The notes beneath the pieces were generated by a model that saw only the letters and a program-made list of their open reading frames with translations, had not been told where the DNA came from and ran no database searches. From NCBI GenBank assembly GCA_018057765.1, contig JAGPDB010000010.1:1-62851 (forward strand): 62,851 nt of DNA, read 5' to 3'. Positions 8,920 through 19,369 of this stretch are shown here, piece after piece; position 1 is the stretch's first letter; each line of letters opens with the position of its first letter. Source of the DNA: Acidimicrobiia bacterium. GTDB lineage: Bacteria > Actinomycetota > Acidimicrobiia > IMCC26256 > JAGPDB01. A program made the position numbers and the translations under genes.

Positions 8920-10083
8920 ATGGGTGGATATGCAATTGTACTTTCAGTGGTAGTTTTAACAACGTTTGGTGTAACACCTATACTCGCTCGGATTGCATAT
9001 AAAGTCAATGCAATAGCGTATCCTACAGCAAGAAGTGTGCACACTAAGCCAATGCCGCTTATTGGTGGAATTGCAATGATTTTTGGTCTAATGGCGGGGC
9101 TATTAACAGCTATGAGTCTTGATCAATTTGATAATATGTTTAAATCATCCACAGAGCCATTGGCTTTAATTTTGGCAGCAGGGGTAATCACATTTGTTGG
9201 ATTTATTGATGATATCAGAGAAGTTTCTCCTCCCGCAAAAGTAGCCGGTCAAGTTCTAGCTGGCTCAATAATGAGCTTACTTGGTTTAACGATGTTATAT
9301 TTTCGTGTACCATTCGCAAGTTTTGATTATATTGTATTGTCAAAAGATATTGCACCTATATTTACAATAGTTGCAGTAGTTATATTAGCTAACGCAATAA
9401 ATCTTATCGATGGACTAAATGGATTAGCCGCGGGTATATGTGTAATTGCAGGGAGTGCATTATTTTTGTATTCGGATCGATTATTTAAAGCTGGACTTTT
9501 GGAAGGTTCAAACCTTGGGCCACTAATTGCAATAATTACGGTTGGTTTAGGTTTAGGCTTTTTGCCGTGGAACTTTTTTAAACCAATAACATTTATGGGT
9601 GATTCTGGAGCATTATTATTAGGTTTATTGATGGCTGCTTGTACAATTAGCGTTGGTGGTAGGGTAGCCGATCAATTCTCTGGTCAAACATATTTCTTTT
9701 ATGCGCCATTATTTATTCCTTTAGTAATTCTAGGTGTTCCATTAGCAGATACTTTCTTTTCAATTATTAGACGGATAATCAAAAAGCGCTCTTTTTCTGT
9801 AGCCGATAAAGATCATATGCATCATCGTTTAATGCGATTAGGGCATGGCCCGAGGAGAACTGTCGTAATACTGTGGTTGTGGACTGCACTACTGTCTGTG
9901 ATTGTATTGGTGCCAACATATAGTAATGGTACTGGTAATAGCGTAATTCCTTTTGCCATACCAGCATTAGGACTTATATTGTTTGCATTCTTCTCGCCGG
10001 CTCGAAATCAAGTTAATAAAGAGGATGAATTGGCACGTTCACAAAGAAAAAGGTCTGGTTTAACTTCGAAATTTAGAAAATAG
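8920..10083 (+). CDS. WecA/MraY-family undecaprenyl-phosphate sugar-1-phosphate transferase
   Basis: Multi-pass membrane enzyme of 387 residues that moves a sugar-1-phosphate from a UDP-sugar to undecaprenyl phosphate, the first step of a wall or teichoic-type polymer. I count about ten hydrophobic segments. Diagnostic motifs are the acidic pair in GFIDDIREVSPP (about 107-118), NLIDGLNGLAAG (from 161), GDSGALLLG, and the cytoplasmic HHRLMRLGHGPRR. The histidine-rich loop favours the WecA/TagO branch over MraY, and no mur cluster is adjacent. The position between prfA-prmC and the atp operon is typical of actinobacteria. TAGAAT eight bases before the start suggests a nearly leaderless mRNA. 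Confidence 0.88.
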   Translation: MGGYAIVLSVVVLTTFGVTPILARIAYKVNAIAYPTARSVHTKPMPLIGGIAMIFGLMAGLLTAMSLDQFDNMFKSSTEPLALILAAGVITFVGFIDDIREVSPPAKVAGQVLAGSIMSLLGLTMLYFRVPFASFDYIVLSKDIAPIFTIVAVVILANAINLIDGLNGLAAGICVIAGSALFLYSDRLFKAGLLEGSNLGPLIAIITVGLGLGFLPWNFFKPITFMGDSGALLLGLLMAACTISVGGRVADQFSGQTYFFYAPLFIPLVILGVPLADTFFSIIRRIIKKRSFSVADKDHMHHRLMRLGHGPRRTVVILWLWTALLSVIVLVPTYSNGTGNSVIPFAIPALGLILFAFFSPARNQVNKEDELARSQRKRSGLTSKFRK

Positions 10084-10137
10084 CATTAATATTTTCTCAA
10101 ACATTCGAAAATAGTGCTTAAATCCGGTAAAACGATC

Positions 10138-10166
10138 TTGATATAGCTGATCTACGATGTTATTAT
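10138..10166 (+). promoter_or_regulatory. Promoter of the secreted protease gene, leaderless
   Basis: TTGATA (10138-10143), a 17-base spacer and TATTAT (10161-10166) place the transcription start at the GTG codon at 10173, six bases beyond the -10 box. Confidence 0.6.
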
Positions 10167-10172
10167 AAGCTA

Positions 10173-11393
10173 GTGGGGAGAAATGCGCCAAATATACCTT
10201 ATCGTAGGCTAGCTGCTGCACTGGCAGTACTAGCTACTTCCGCTGTCGTAACGAGCTCTAAAGCTGACGTACCACCACCAGATGAAGTTTCGGCACCACT
10301 ATTAGATGCTAGAAATACATCACCTAGTTCTTTAAGTAGTGAAACTACAACATTTACAAAAGCACAATGGCGAAGTGCCACAATACCTGTACACTTCACT
10401 AAAAGTGATGGATCAATTGCATCGGGCACCGCATTTTTCTTTACAGAACCTGGTACAAATAAAATTCTTATCGGTTCAGTGGGCCATGTCGTCAATGACG
10501 AAGTGAACAATGCATTAAAACAATTAGAAAAAGAGCGTTGCAAAGAGACAGGTAAATCATCTGATTGTGTTACTTCGTCTTTCGCTTTCTCTGACTCTGT
10601 GCCAGGTACAACAACTATTGATTTAGGTCTATATTTCGGTGAGATGGATATTTCTCAATTTGTAAGAGCTAGTAAATATTTTAAAGATAATCCGACTTCA
10701 ATTACGGCAGGATCTGATGGAATTGTTAAAGATCATGATGGGTTTTTTATATCGACACCCACTGGAGAAGTCGAAGAACAGATAAAACAATTAATAAAAA
10801 GTGGGCAATTTGTGGCGCCAGAACTAGCCCCGACTGGGATATCGTCACTTAAATTCGATAACGCACGGAATAACCCTGATCCCGATTTTGATGGTGCCAC
10901 ACCTATTCAGCCTATAACTTTTACATTACCTTCGCTTGGTAAGCCAGTTGATATGAGATTCGTAAGCATTGGAGACACTCCGATGAAAGTAGTCCCGAAA
11001 GATATAATCTCAGTTGTACCAACTGAAGTAGCCAAGGAAATGCTCGATGATAATGGTGACCTATGGTCCACCGTAGATGCAACGAATAAAAAAGGCGTAG
11101 AAGTTAGTACAAGCCCATTATCATACCCAGATATAACTGGACATGGTGACAACACATTTACTGTGGCAGGCGTTGGAATAACAGGTGGGCCTATATGTCA
11201 TGGAGAAAGCGGAACACCATTCTTTCATGATGGCAAAATTGTCGGCATTTTAACTATTGCAGCAGGAAATCAGAAACCATTACAACAGCAAAGGTCTAAT
11301 ATTCCTGAGCAATTTTCTCAAGAACAATCGGCATTAGCTTTTTATGCAAAACAAACAAAATGTTCTGTTGCTGGAGGGTTATTAGCACTTTAA
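10173..11393 (+). CDS. Secreted trypsin-like serine protease
   Basis: Exported protein of 406 residues. The GTG start at 10173 coincides with the predicted transcription start. A basic N-terminus and a hydrophobic stretch ending near SSKADVP form a signal peptide. Three segments fit a chymotrypsin-fold triad: His105 in SVGHVVND, Asp150 in TIDLGLYF and Ser346 in CHGESGTPFF, followed by the KIVGILTIA strand typical of this fold. The serine motif is GESGTP rather than the common GDSGGP or GNSGGP. About 190 residues separate Asp and Ser, longer than in a minimal trypsin, so there is an insertion. Substrate unknown. I infer family membership from motifs only. Confidence 0.65.
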   Translation: MGRNAPNIPYRRLAAALAVLATSAVVTSSKADVPPPDEVSAPLLDARNTSPSSLSSETTTFTKAQWRSATIPVHFTKSDGSIASGTAFFFTEPGTNKILIGSVGHVVNDEVNNALKQLEKERCKETGKSSDCVTSSFAFSDSVPGTTTIDLGLYFGEMDISQFVRASKYFKDNPTSITAGSDGIVKDHDGFFISTPTGEVEEQIKQLIKSGQFVAPELAPTGISSLKFDNARNNPDPDFDGATPIQPITFTLPSLGKPVDMRFVSIGDTPMKVVPKDIISVVPTEVAKEMLDDNGDLWSTVDATNKKGVEVSTSPLSYPDITGHGDNTFTVAGVGITGGPICHGESGTPFFHDGKIVGILTIAAGNQKPLQQQRSNIPEQFSQEQSALAFYAKQTKCSVAGGLLAL

Positions 11394-11497
11394 ATCATGT
11401 ATTAATTCAAGCATTTTGATTGTGTATTTGAGATTGTATGGAATATAGAACCTCCAATTACACTATAAATCTCAAGGTCAATTAAACTCGTTGGTTC

Positions 11498-11836
11498 ATG
11501 AAACTTATACCTGATTTAACAAAATTTGTTAACAAAACTACGGCATCTCCAAAAGATAATATTCATTCTTTAGAACTTGTACTTACTGTTGTTATTTTTG
11601 TGCTATTAGGTAGATTTTTAGACTCTAAGTTTGATACGAAGTATCTCTTAACGATTTCTGGAACGTTTTTGGGATCATGTGGGGCATTTGCATCAGCATA
11701 TTATCGTTATATGGAAATATCGAAACGTCAAGACAAAGATAAAGTATATACACGAAAAACCGAGAAGAAATCTATAGAAATAATTGAAGAAAAAGAAGAA
11801 CTAATAGTACCGAAAGGCTATGGTCAAGATGAATAG
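11498..11836 (+). CDS. AtpZ-like small membrane protein at the head of the ATP synthase operon
   Basis: Protein of 112 residues with two central hydrophobic segments (about 25-43 and 49-68) and a charged, lysine- and glutamate-rich tail. Its position directly before an AtpI-like gene and atpB, and the motif LLGRFLDSKF near the first helix, fit the AtpZ family, small proteins associated with Fo assembly or Mg/Ca transport. The last 17 bases overlap the next gene. TAAACT at 11483-11488 could be its -10 box, nine bases before ATG. Confidence 0.65.
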   Translation: MKLIPDLTKFVNKTTASPKDNIHSLELVLTVVIFVLLGRFLDSKFDTKYLLTISGTFLGSCGAFASAYYRYMEISKRQDKDKVYTRKTEKKSIEIIEEKEELIVPKGYGQDE

Positions 11837-12302
11837 CGAATATTCGGTAAACAATTCAGAAACACAAAGTTATATCCCCCAAGGTGATGAACTCAATTCG
11901 CTAGAAGTAGATATAGCTAAAGATATAGCTAAAAAAGCTCTATTACTTTTTGTTCCAGTTGCAATAGGGGTCTATTTTATTGATAAATTTCATAGTGTTG
12001 CTGGTTTAGCACTAGCTACATTATTGGTAGTTATGAATTTATTTTTTGCAGCATTAATAGCAAAGATATGTTCAAAATTAGGCCCAAATGCGTTTCTAGC
12101 AGGGGCTCTTTTTGGCTTTACTACTAGGCTGATACTGGTATTCGTTGCAGCACTAATTATCAAACAAATCACTTATATTGACTTTGCTACGTTCTTGTTA
12201 GCTGTTGCTATTGGGCACTTAGTATTGTTAATGGTTGAAATGAAACAAATTAGTTTTTCTTTATCGAGCCCCGGTGTGAAATCTAAGTCCAAAATGAAAT
12301 AG
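11820..12302 (+). CDS. atpI: AtpI-like ATP synthase accessory membrane protein
   Basis: Protein of 160 residues with four hydrophobic segments between about 40 and 145 and a polar N-terminus of about 35 residues. Four helices and a location immediately upstream of atpB match AtpI (subunit I), which helps assemble the c-ring. Sequence conservation in this family is low, so the call rests mainly on topology and position. Two starts are possible: ATG 11820 and ATG 11829. Both overlap the end of the AtpZ-like gene, which implies translational coupling. Confidence 0.7.
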   Translation: MVKMNSEYSVNNSETQSYIPQGDELNSLEVDIAKDIAKKALLLFVPVAIGVYFIDKFHSVAGLALATLLVVMNLFFAALIAKICSKLGPNAFLAGALFGFTTRLILVFVAALIIKQITYIDFATFLLAVAIGHLVLLMVEMKQISFSLSSPGVKSKSKMK

Positions 12303-12382
12303 ATTGTTAGCAAATAAATCGTTAAATTAAAAAATCGCACTCAGAGTTTTGGTTGTGATCCCACCAAAGAGGAGAAAAATAA

Positions 12383-13159
12383 GTGACATTTGCCGCTCTA
12401 TTTCCGCATGGTATTTCTGAACTTTTCAATTGGAAAGGAATATTCTTTGATGGTACACCTTTTGAAATAAACAAGACAGTCATTATGGTTTTCGTATCAG
12501 TAGCTATATGTTTTTACATGTTCATAGTTGGTGGACGGAAAAAAGCCTTGATACCAGCAACTGCACAAAGTGTTGCTGAAATTGGTTATGAATTTGTTCA
12601 AAAGAATATTTCAGAAGAAATCATGGGTGAAGATGGACGTAAATGGACTCCATTTTTAGGAACTATGTTTTTCTTTTTGTTTTTTGTAAATATCTGGTCA
12701 ATAATTCCACCAATCATTTACCCAGCAACTTCGCGAATAGCTATTCCTCTCGTACTTTCCTTGGTTTCGTATTGTATTTTTATAGGGGTCGGTTTCTATA
12801 AACAAGGACCACTATATATCCTTAAAGCCATTTTTCCTCCAGGTGTGCCGAAGCCTGTTTATATCTTTATTGCACCTATTGAGTTTATTTCTAAATTCGT
12901 AGTTAGACCAATGTCATTAGCCATTCGACTTTTTGCGAACATGTTCGCAGGTCATATATTGATTACACTTTTTACAATTATGGTTGCTGAACTAGTTGCT
13001 CACAAATCTGGTATATATCAAGTTCCACTAGCTATAGTTCCATTTTTGGGTCTAACATTTATTACCATTTTTGAAATCCTCGTGGCTTTCTTACAGGCGT
13101 ACATATTTACAACATTAACTGCTGTATATATTGCCGAATCCTCTTCGGAGGAGCACTAA
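12383..13159 (+). CDS. atpB: ATP synthase subunit a (Fo)
   Basis: Subunit a forms the two proton half-channels next to the c-ring. It has 258 residues and begins with GTG after AAAGAGGAG. The essential stator arginine is Arg182 in SLAIRLFANMFAGH. The C-terminal helix FEILVAFLQAYIFTTLTAVYI carries the conserved glutamate and glutamine residues. Five to six hydrophobic segments are visible. It is preceded by about 80 bases of spacer and followed by atpE. Confidence 0.96.
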   Translation: MTFAALFPHGISELFNWKGIFFDGTPFEINKTVIMVFVSVAICFYMFIVGGRKKALIPATAQSVAEIGYEFVQKNISEEIMGEDGRKWTPFLGTMFFFLFFVNIWSIIPPIIYPATSRIAIPLVLSLVSYCIFIGVGFYKQGPLYILKAIFPPGVPKPVYIFIAPIEFISKFVVRPMSLAIRLFANMFAGHILITLFTIMVAELVAHKSGIYQVPLAIVPFLGLTFITIFEILVAFLQAYIFTTLTAVYIAESSSEEH

Positions 13160-13214
13160 GTCTTAAAAGATTTTGATAAAACAATCAGAATCTTAAAGAA
13201 ACATCTAAAAATAA

Positions 13215-13463
<249 letters not shown>

Positions 13464-13475
13464 ATATTTACAATT

Positions 13476-13519
13476 AGGGTCTGTACCTCGACCGAACTTG
13501 CGAGGACAGGTGCGACCCT
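13476..13519 (+). promoter_or_regulatory. Stem-loop in the atpE-atpF spacer
   Basis: CTGTaCCTCG (13481-13490) pairs with CGAGGACAG (13501-13509) with one bulged A. An outer AGGGTC (13476-13481) can pair with GACCCT (13514-13519) as an alternative. It lies between a highly expressed gene and its neighbour and may act as an mRNA stabiliser or processing site that sets c-subunit stoichiometry. The function is inferred. There is no T tail. Confidence 0.55.
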
Positions 13520-13568
13520 CCTCAATAATCAACTGATTATAACAGGGAACACTAAAAGGAGACTTAAA

Positions 13569-14261
13569 ATGCGCAGAACCCATAGGGTACGCTTTGCACT
13601 CATAACATTATCCGTGCTTATAGGTGTAGTATTAGTTCCTTCATCGGCATATGCTAGTGAAGGTGCCGGAGAGCACGAAAAATGTATTGCTGATATAGCT
13701 GCAAAAGTGCAAAAGAAAGAAATTTCTGATGCGGAAGCCGAGAAAGAAACAACAGATTGCTTTTCAGCTCCCTCACCAATAGTTCCTGCGACTAATGAAT
13801 TAATTTGGGGCTCAGCAGCATTCTTATTAGTTGCAGTTGGGTTGATGAAATTCGGTTTCCCTGCTGTTAAAAAAGGTATAGCTGGCCGTGAAGAAAAAAT
13901 TCGTGGAGATCTAGCGTCAGCAGAATCATCAATGCAAGAAGCTGCAAATAAATCAGCAGAATTCGATGCGAAATTGGCAGATGCTAAAAATGAGGCTGCA
14001 AAAATAATTGATGAAGCTAAAGAACAAGCATTGCTTGTTAAAGCAGATTTAATTAAAAAAGCTGAATCTGAAGCTGCATCAATACGTGAGAAAGCAAACA
14101 ATGATGCAAAATCTACTGCTTCTCGTGCAATGGATGACATACAAAATCAAGTTGCTTCACTAAGTGTTGACTTGGCCGAAAAATTGGTCAAGAAAAACCT
14201 AGATCGCGATACACAAATTGCGCTTGTTAATTCTTATATAGAAGAACTTTCTAAAAACTAA
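13569..14261 (+). CDS. atpF: ATP synthase subunit b with a secreted N-terminal extension
   Basis: Peripheral stalk subunit of 230 residues, longer than the usual 155-170. AAAAGGAG precedes ATG 13569. Residues 1-29 look like a cleavable signal peptide ending SSAYA. They are followed by an acidic extracytoplasmic segment containing Cys39 and Cys64. The normal membrane helix then appears (about 77-97, with ELIWGSAAFLLVAVG), followed by a long alanine- and lysine-rich coiled coil to about 215. Two N-terminal hydrophobic segments instead of one is the unusual point: the outside segment could form a disulfide or contact another Fo subunit. Subunits b and delta are separate here, unlike the fused form of mycobacteria. 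Confidence 0.93.
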   Translation: MRRTHRVRFALITLSVLIGVVLVPSSAYASEGAGEHEKCIADIAAKVQKKEISDAEAEKETTDCFSAPSPIVPATNELIWGSAAFLLVAVGLMKFGFPAVKKGIAGREEKIRGDLASAESSMQEAANKSAEFDAKLADAKNEAAKIIDEAKEQALLVKADLIKKAESEAASIREKANNDAKSTASRAMDDIQNQVASLSVDLAEKLVKKNLDRDTQIALVNSYIEELSKN

Positions 14262-14279
14262 AATAACGTTAGGTCTAAA

Positions 14280-14810
14280 ATGAGTGAAAAAGTTAAGGCA
14301 TATGCAAAGGCTTTAGTTTTAATTGGTCGTGCAGAGAATCGTCTTGCAGATATTGAAGATGAACTATTTCAATTTGCGACGATATTGAAATCTAATGACC
14401 AACTAAGACTTACTTTAAATGATGCAAATATTGCTATAGAACAAAGAATTGCTGTTATCGATACTATTTTAGAAGGTAAAGCACTAAATGCAACCAAAGG
14501 AATTATTTCTATGTTGGTAGCAAGTGAGCATACTGGCTTAATTGATGAGATCGTTGATGCTTTTGTTCAAGAAGCAGCAAAAACTCGCTCAAAAGAAGTT
14601 GCAACTATCAGAACTGCTATTGCACTAGATGACGAAACAATAGCGAAAATAGCAAAAGCTTTAAGTAAAACTACTGGAAAAGATCTAGATGTAAAAGTAA
14701 TTGTTGATGAATCTGTAATGGGCGGAATAATTGCAAATGTTGGAGATGAAATTATTGACGGATCTGTAAAATCTCGTCTAGCTAAATTAAAGGAAACTAT
14801 CAATGGCTGA
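14280..14810 (+). CDS. atpH: ATP synthase subunit delta (F1)
   Basis: Connects the top of F1 to the b stalk. It has 176 residues, the normal size, with an N-terminal helical bundle ([22 protein letters not shown]) and the conserved C-terminal segment [28 protein letters not shown]. It begins 18 bases after atpF, and its last eight bases overlap the start of atpA, so translation is probably coupled. Confidence 0.94.
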   Translation: MSEKVKAYAKALVLIGRAENRLADIEDELFQFATILKSNDQLRLTLNDANIAIEQRIAVIDTILEGKALNATKGIISMLVASEHTGLIDEIVDAFVQEAAKTRSKEVATIRTAIALDDETIAKIAKALSKTTGKDLDVKVIVDESVMGGIIANVGDEIIDGSVKSRLAKLKETING

Positions 14811-16413
14811 ATTAACTATTAACGGTACAGATATAGCAAAAGCTATCGCTGATAAGGTATCTGCCTTTGATCCAAAAATAACACAAGCACGAATTGGTCG
14901 AGTCTTAGAGGTTGGTGACGGTATTGCGCGTGTTGCAGGTTTGCCACAAAGCGCTGTCAACGAAATTTTACAATTCGAATCTGGTATTTTAGGTTTAGCT
15001 TTAAACCTCGATGAAGAATCTATAGGTTGTGTTGTACTTGGTGAAGCTTCATCTATTGAAGAAGGTCAAAGTGTAAAAGCTACTGGACAAATTCTTTCAA
15101 TACCTGTTGGTGATTCACTTATTGGTCGTGTTGTTAACGCACTAGGTGATCCTATTGATGGAAAAGGATCTTTGGGTGAAACTATTACTCGTCGTTTGGA
15201 AGTTCAAGCACCTGGAATTGTTTCTCGTCAACCTGTAGGTGAACCATTACAAACAGGTATCAAATCAATCGATGCTATGACACCTGTAGGTAGAGGTCAA
15301 AGACAACTGATTATTGGTGACAGAAAAACTGGTAAAACAACCATTGCTATCGATACGATCATTAACCAAAAAGGTTCTGGCGTTAAATGTATTTATGTTG
15401 CTATTGGTCAAAAAGGTTCAACTGTTTCTCAAACAGTTGCGACGCTTGAAGAACATGGCGCAATGGATTATACAGTTGTTGTTTGTGCTCCTGCATCTGA
15501 CCAAGCAGTGTTTAAATATTTAGCTCCTTATGCTGGTGCTGCTATTGGCCAACACTGGATGGAAAACTCTGAACATGCTTTAGTAGTTTTTGATGACCTT
15601 TCAAAACAAGCTGAAGCATATCGTCAAATGTCTTTGTTGCTTCGTCGTCCACCAGGTCGTGAAGCATATCCTGGTGATGTTTTTTATCTACATTCTCGTT
15701 TGCTTGAACGTGCTGCGAAACTTAGCGATGAACTAGGTGGCGGTTCTTTAACTGCACTTCCAGTTATTGAAACTAAAGCTGGTGACGTTTCTGCTTTTAT
15801 TCCTACTAATGTTATTTCTATTACTGACGGTCAGATTTATCTTCAAGATGATCTTTTCAAATCTGGAATCCGACCTGCTGTAGATGTTGGTATATCAGTT
15901 TCTCGTGTTGGTGGAGCTGCTCAAACTAAAGCTATGAAATCTGTAGCTGGTACTTTGAAACTAGACCTTGCACAATTTCGTGATTTAGAAGCATTCGCAA
16001 CTTTTGGTTCTGAGCTTGACGCAGTTTCTAAACAACAATTAGAGCGTGGATATCGTTTAGTTGAACTATTAAAACAAAACTTGAACTCGCCTATGCCTAT
16101 GGAAGAACAAGTAGTTGTAATCTTTGCTGGTACAAATGGTTATTTTGATGATATGAGTGTTTCTCATGTGAAACCTTTTGAGAGCTACTTGCTTGAATCT
16201 TTTAATACTAAATATTCAGCAATTCTTAAAGGTATTAAAAGTAGCGGTAAAATCGAAGATCAAAATGCCTTCGAAGACGCAGTAAAAGCATGTAAAGAAG
16301 AATACTTATTGAAGAATAATTTAAATAAACCAGAACCAGAAGCTGATGGTTCAGAAACTGATGCAGATCCTCTAGGTGAAGCAAAATCAGAAAAGGTATT
16401 AGCAACAGAATAA
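14803..16413 (+). CDS. atpA: ATP synthase subunit alpha (F1)
   Basis: Non-catalytic nucleotide-binding subunit of 536 residues. The P-loop GDRKTGKT is at 172-179. Other alpha markers are [10 protein letters not shown], the [11 protein letters not shown] segment, the arginine-finger region [15 protein letters not shown], and the C-terminal helical domain. The last ~30 residues are an acidic, low-complexity tail rich in E, D and A that extends beyond the typical family end. Confidence 0.98.
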   Translation: MAELTINGTDIAKAIADKVSAFDPKITQARIGRVLEVGDGIARVAGLPQSAVNEILQFESGILGLALNLDEESIGCVVLGEASSIEEGQSVKATGQILSIPVGDSLIGRVVNALGDPIDGKGSLGETITRRLEVQAPGIVSRQPVGEPLQTGIKSIDAMTPVGRGQRQLIIGDRKTGKTTIAIDTIINQKGSGVKCIYVAIGQKGSTVSQTVATLEEHGAMDYTVVVCAPASDQAVFKYLAPYAGAAIGQHWMENSEHALVVFDDLSKQAEAYRQMSLLLRRPPGREAYPGDVFYLHSRLLERAAKLSDELGGGSLTALPVIETKAGDVSAFIPTNVISITDGQIYLQDDLFKSGIRPAVDVGISVSRVGGAAQTKAMKSVAGTLKLDLAQFRDLEAFATFGSELDAVSKQQLERGYRLVELLKQNLNSPMPMEEQVVVIFAGTNGYFDDMSVSHVKPFESYLLESFNTKYSAILKGIKSSGKIEDQNAFEDAVKACKEEYLLKNNLNKPEPEADGSETDADPLGEAKSEKVLATE

Positions 16414-16427
16414 ATTCTAAAAATGCA

Positions 16428-16496
16428 AGGTCCGTCCTTACTAGACGATTTATCCACATGTGGATAAAAATGATTGTAAAGACAGACCCTACAAAA
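16428..16496 (+). promoter_or_regulatory. Structured atpA-atpG spacer with abutting DnaA boxes
   Basis: The centre is an 18-bp perfect palindrome (16450-16467) made of two DnaA boxes head to head: TTATCCACA (16450-16458) and TGTGGATAA (16459-16467). Around it, a GGTCCGTCCTTAC-type arm near 16431-16443 can pair, with a few mismatches, to GTAAAGACAGACC near 16477-16490. The RNA would form a long hairpin and the DNA would offer a DnaA binding pair. Confidence 0.55.
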
Positions 16497-16517
16497 TAAT
16501 AAGAGAAAGTAAATAAA

Positions 16518-17489
16518 GTGGCCGGTGGACAAGAGCGAATCTTAAAGCGCAGAATTAAGTCAATTCAATCGACTAAAAAAATTACTCGTGCTATGGAATT
16601 AATAGCTGCGTCCAGAATTAGAAAAGCTGAAGATAAAACTAGAGCTGCTACACCTTATGCGAATGCTCTAACAGAAGCTGTTAAAGATTTAGCAGCTGCA
16701 TCTGGTGCGAATTCGATCAGTCCTTTACTTAAACCTCGTGAAGTTATAAAAAATGTTGCGCATATTGTGTGTGCGGCTGACCGCGGACTTTGCGGTGGCT
16801 ATAACTATCAGATTATGCGGTCTGGCGAAGGTGAGATAAAAGAACAAAAAGATCAAGGTCGCGGTTACAAACTGTATACAGTGGGTAAAAAGACTCTTGG
16901 ATATTTTCGTTATCGTAAATACGCAATAGAGGAAAGCTTTACTGGATTCTCTGAGCGTCCAACTTATGAAGATGCTGCTCGCATAGCCGATGTAGTTACA
17001 GCTGCTTATATTGCTGGTGAAATTGATGAAGCTCATATTATTTATACACGTTTTATTTCTACTGGATCACAAGAAGTTTTGGTGCGACCAATTCTTCCTT
17101 TAGATTCTGAATTACTACAAGGTGGTGATGCAAGACCTGAGGTTAAAGATGGTGTCGTTGCGCCCCAATACTCTTTTGAACCTAGCCCAGATAAACTACT
17201 TGATTCATTATTACCAACATATGTGCGAGCACGTATATATGCAGCGCTATTGAATGCTTCTGCAAGTGAATTAGCTTCGCGCCAACGAGCGATGAAATCT
17301 GCTACTGATAATGCAGAAGAACTAATCACGAATTTAACTCGAATAGCAAACCGTATTCGTCAAGAGTCAATAACTTCAGAAATTATGGAAGTTGTTAGTG
17401 GGGCAGAATCACTTCGAAAAGGACACAAAACTGGTCCTGAAATGATACTTGCTGAAAGTAATGAATATTTAACTGGTGCACAATCATGA
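16518..17489 (+). CDS. atpG: ATP synthase subunit gamma (F1)
   Basis: Central rotor shaft of 323 residues starting with GTG. The N-terminal helix RRIKSIQSTKKITRAMELIA and the C-terminal helix with ASRQRAMKSATDNAEELI form the coiled coil inside F1. The middle Rossmann-like part contains VCAADRGLCGGYN. A segment of about 40 residues around 190-235 (GGDARPEVKDGVVAPQYSFE) is longer than in the E. coli protein, as in other actinobacteria. Confidence 0.96.
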   Translation: MAGGQERILKRRIKSIQSTKKITRAMELIAASRIRKAEDKTRAATPYANALTEAVKDLAAASGANSISPLLKPREVIKNVAHIVCAADRGLCGGYNYQIMRSGEGEIKEQKDQGRGYKLYTVGKKTLGYFRYRKYAIEESFTGFSERPTYEDAARIADVVTAAYIAGEIDEAHIIYTRFISTGSQEVLVRPILPLDSELLQGGDARPEVKDGVVAPQYSFEPSPDKLLDSLLPTYVRARIYAALLNASASELASRQRAMKSATDNAEELITNLTRIANRIRQESITSEIMEVVSGAESLRKGHKTGPEMILAESNEYLTGAQS

Positions 17490-17502
17490 GTGTATCAAGT
17501 GA

Positions 17503-17513
17503 GGGTCGTACCC
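17503..17513 (+). repeat. Small hairpin motif in the atpG-atpD spacer
   Basis: GGGTCGTACCC can form a tight 4-bp hairpin. It resembles the AGGGTC/GACCCT elements in the atpE-atpF and atpA-atpG spacers, so three spacers of this operon carry a related short inverted motif. Confidence 0.35.
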
Positions 17514-17522
17514 GTAGCGTAA

Positions 17523-19010
<1,488 letters not shown>

Positions 19011-19024
19011 TAGATTAGGTTATT

Positions 19025-19273
19025 ATGAACGTCGAAATTGTTACACCAGAAAAAGTCTTGTTCTCTTCAGAAGCTGAGATGGTGGTTTGTAGAACTACAA
19101 ATGGTGATCTTGCTTTTCTAGAAGGGCATGAACCATTTCTTGGTCTTTTATCACCTGGCAAAATTCGTGTTATAAACGAAGATGTTGAAATTGCTTTTGA
19201 GAGTACAACTGGTTTTGTTGAAGTTAATAGTCACGAAGTCCGTATAATCTCCGACGACGCTAAAGCTGTCTAA
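19025..19273 (+). CDS. atpC: ATP synthase subunit epsilon, short form
   Basis: Only 82 residues. The N-terminal beta-sandwich is complete (MNVEIVTPEKVLFSSEAEM, EGHEPFLGLLSPG, GFVEVNSHEVRIISDDA). The C-terminal two-helix domain found in most bacterial epsilon subunits of about 120-140 residues is absent. The sandwich alone is enough to bind gamma and the c-ring. The missing helices are the part that inhibits ATP hydrolysis in other bacteria. The downstream sequence does not continue an epsilon-like reading frame, so this looks like a true short form rather than a frameshift. Confidence 0.9.
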   Translation: MNVEIVTPEKVLFSSEAEMVVCRTTNGDLAFLEGHEPFLGLLSPGKIRVINEDVEIAFESTTGFVEVNSHEVRIISDDAKAV

Positions 19274-19277
19274 TCAA

Positions 19278-19308
19278 CAATGGGTCCCAAGTTGGACAAT
19301 GCCCATTG
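19278..19308 (+). terminator. Hairpin after atpC, possible weak terminator
   Basis: CAATGGG (19278-19284) pairs with CCCATTG (19302-19308), with further pairing possible inside. There is no T tail, so it may be an mRNA end-stabilising structure rather than an intrinsic terminator. Confidence 0.4.
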
Positions 19309-19369
19309 AAGTAAAGTTAAGAAAACTTGAAACCCTATTATAAGACTAGCAATAAAATAACTAAAATAA

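Noticed and set aside
11428-11475. 8-bp inverted repeat (TTGAGATT/AATCTCAA) before the AtpZ-like gene
   Set aside because: A 32-base loop and low stability make chance likely.
19274-19369. Frameshifted continuation of the short epsilon subunit
   Set aside because: The alternative frames (for example one ending at the TAA near 19340) give sequence unlike the helical epsilon domain.
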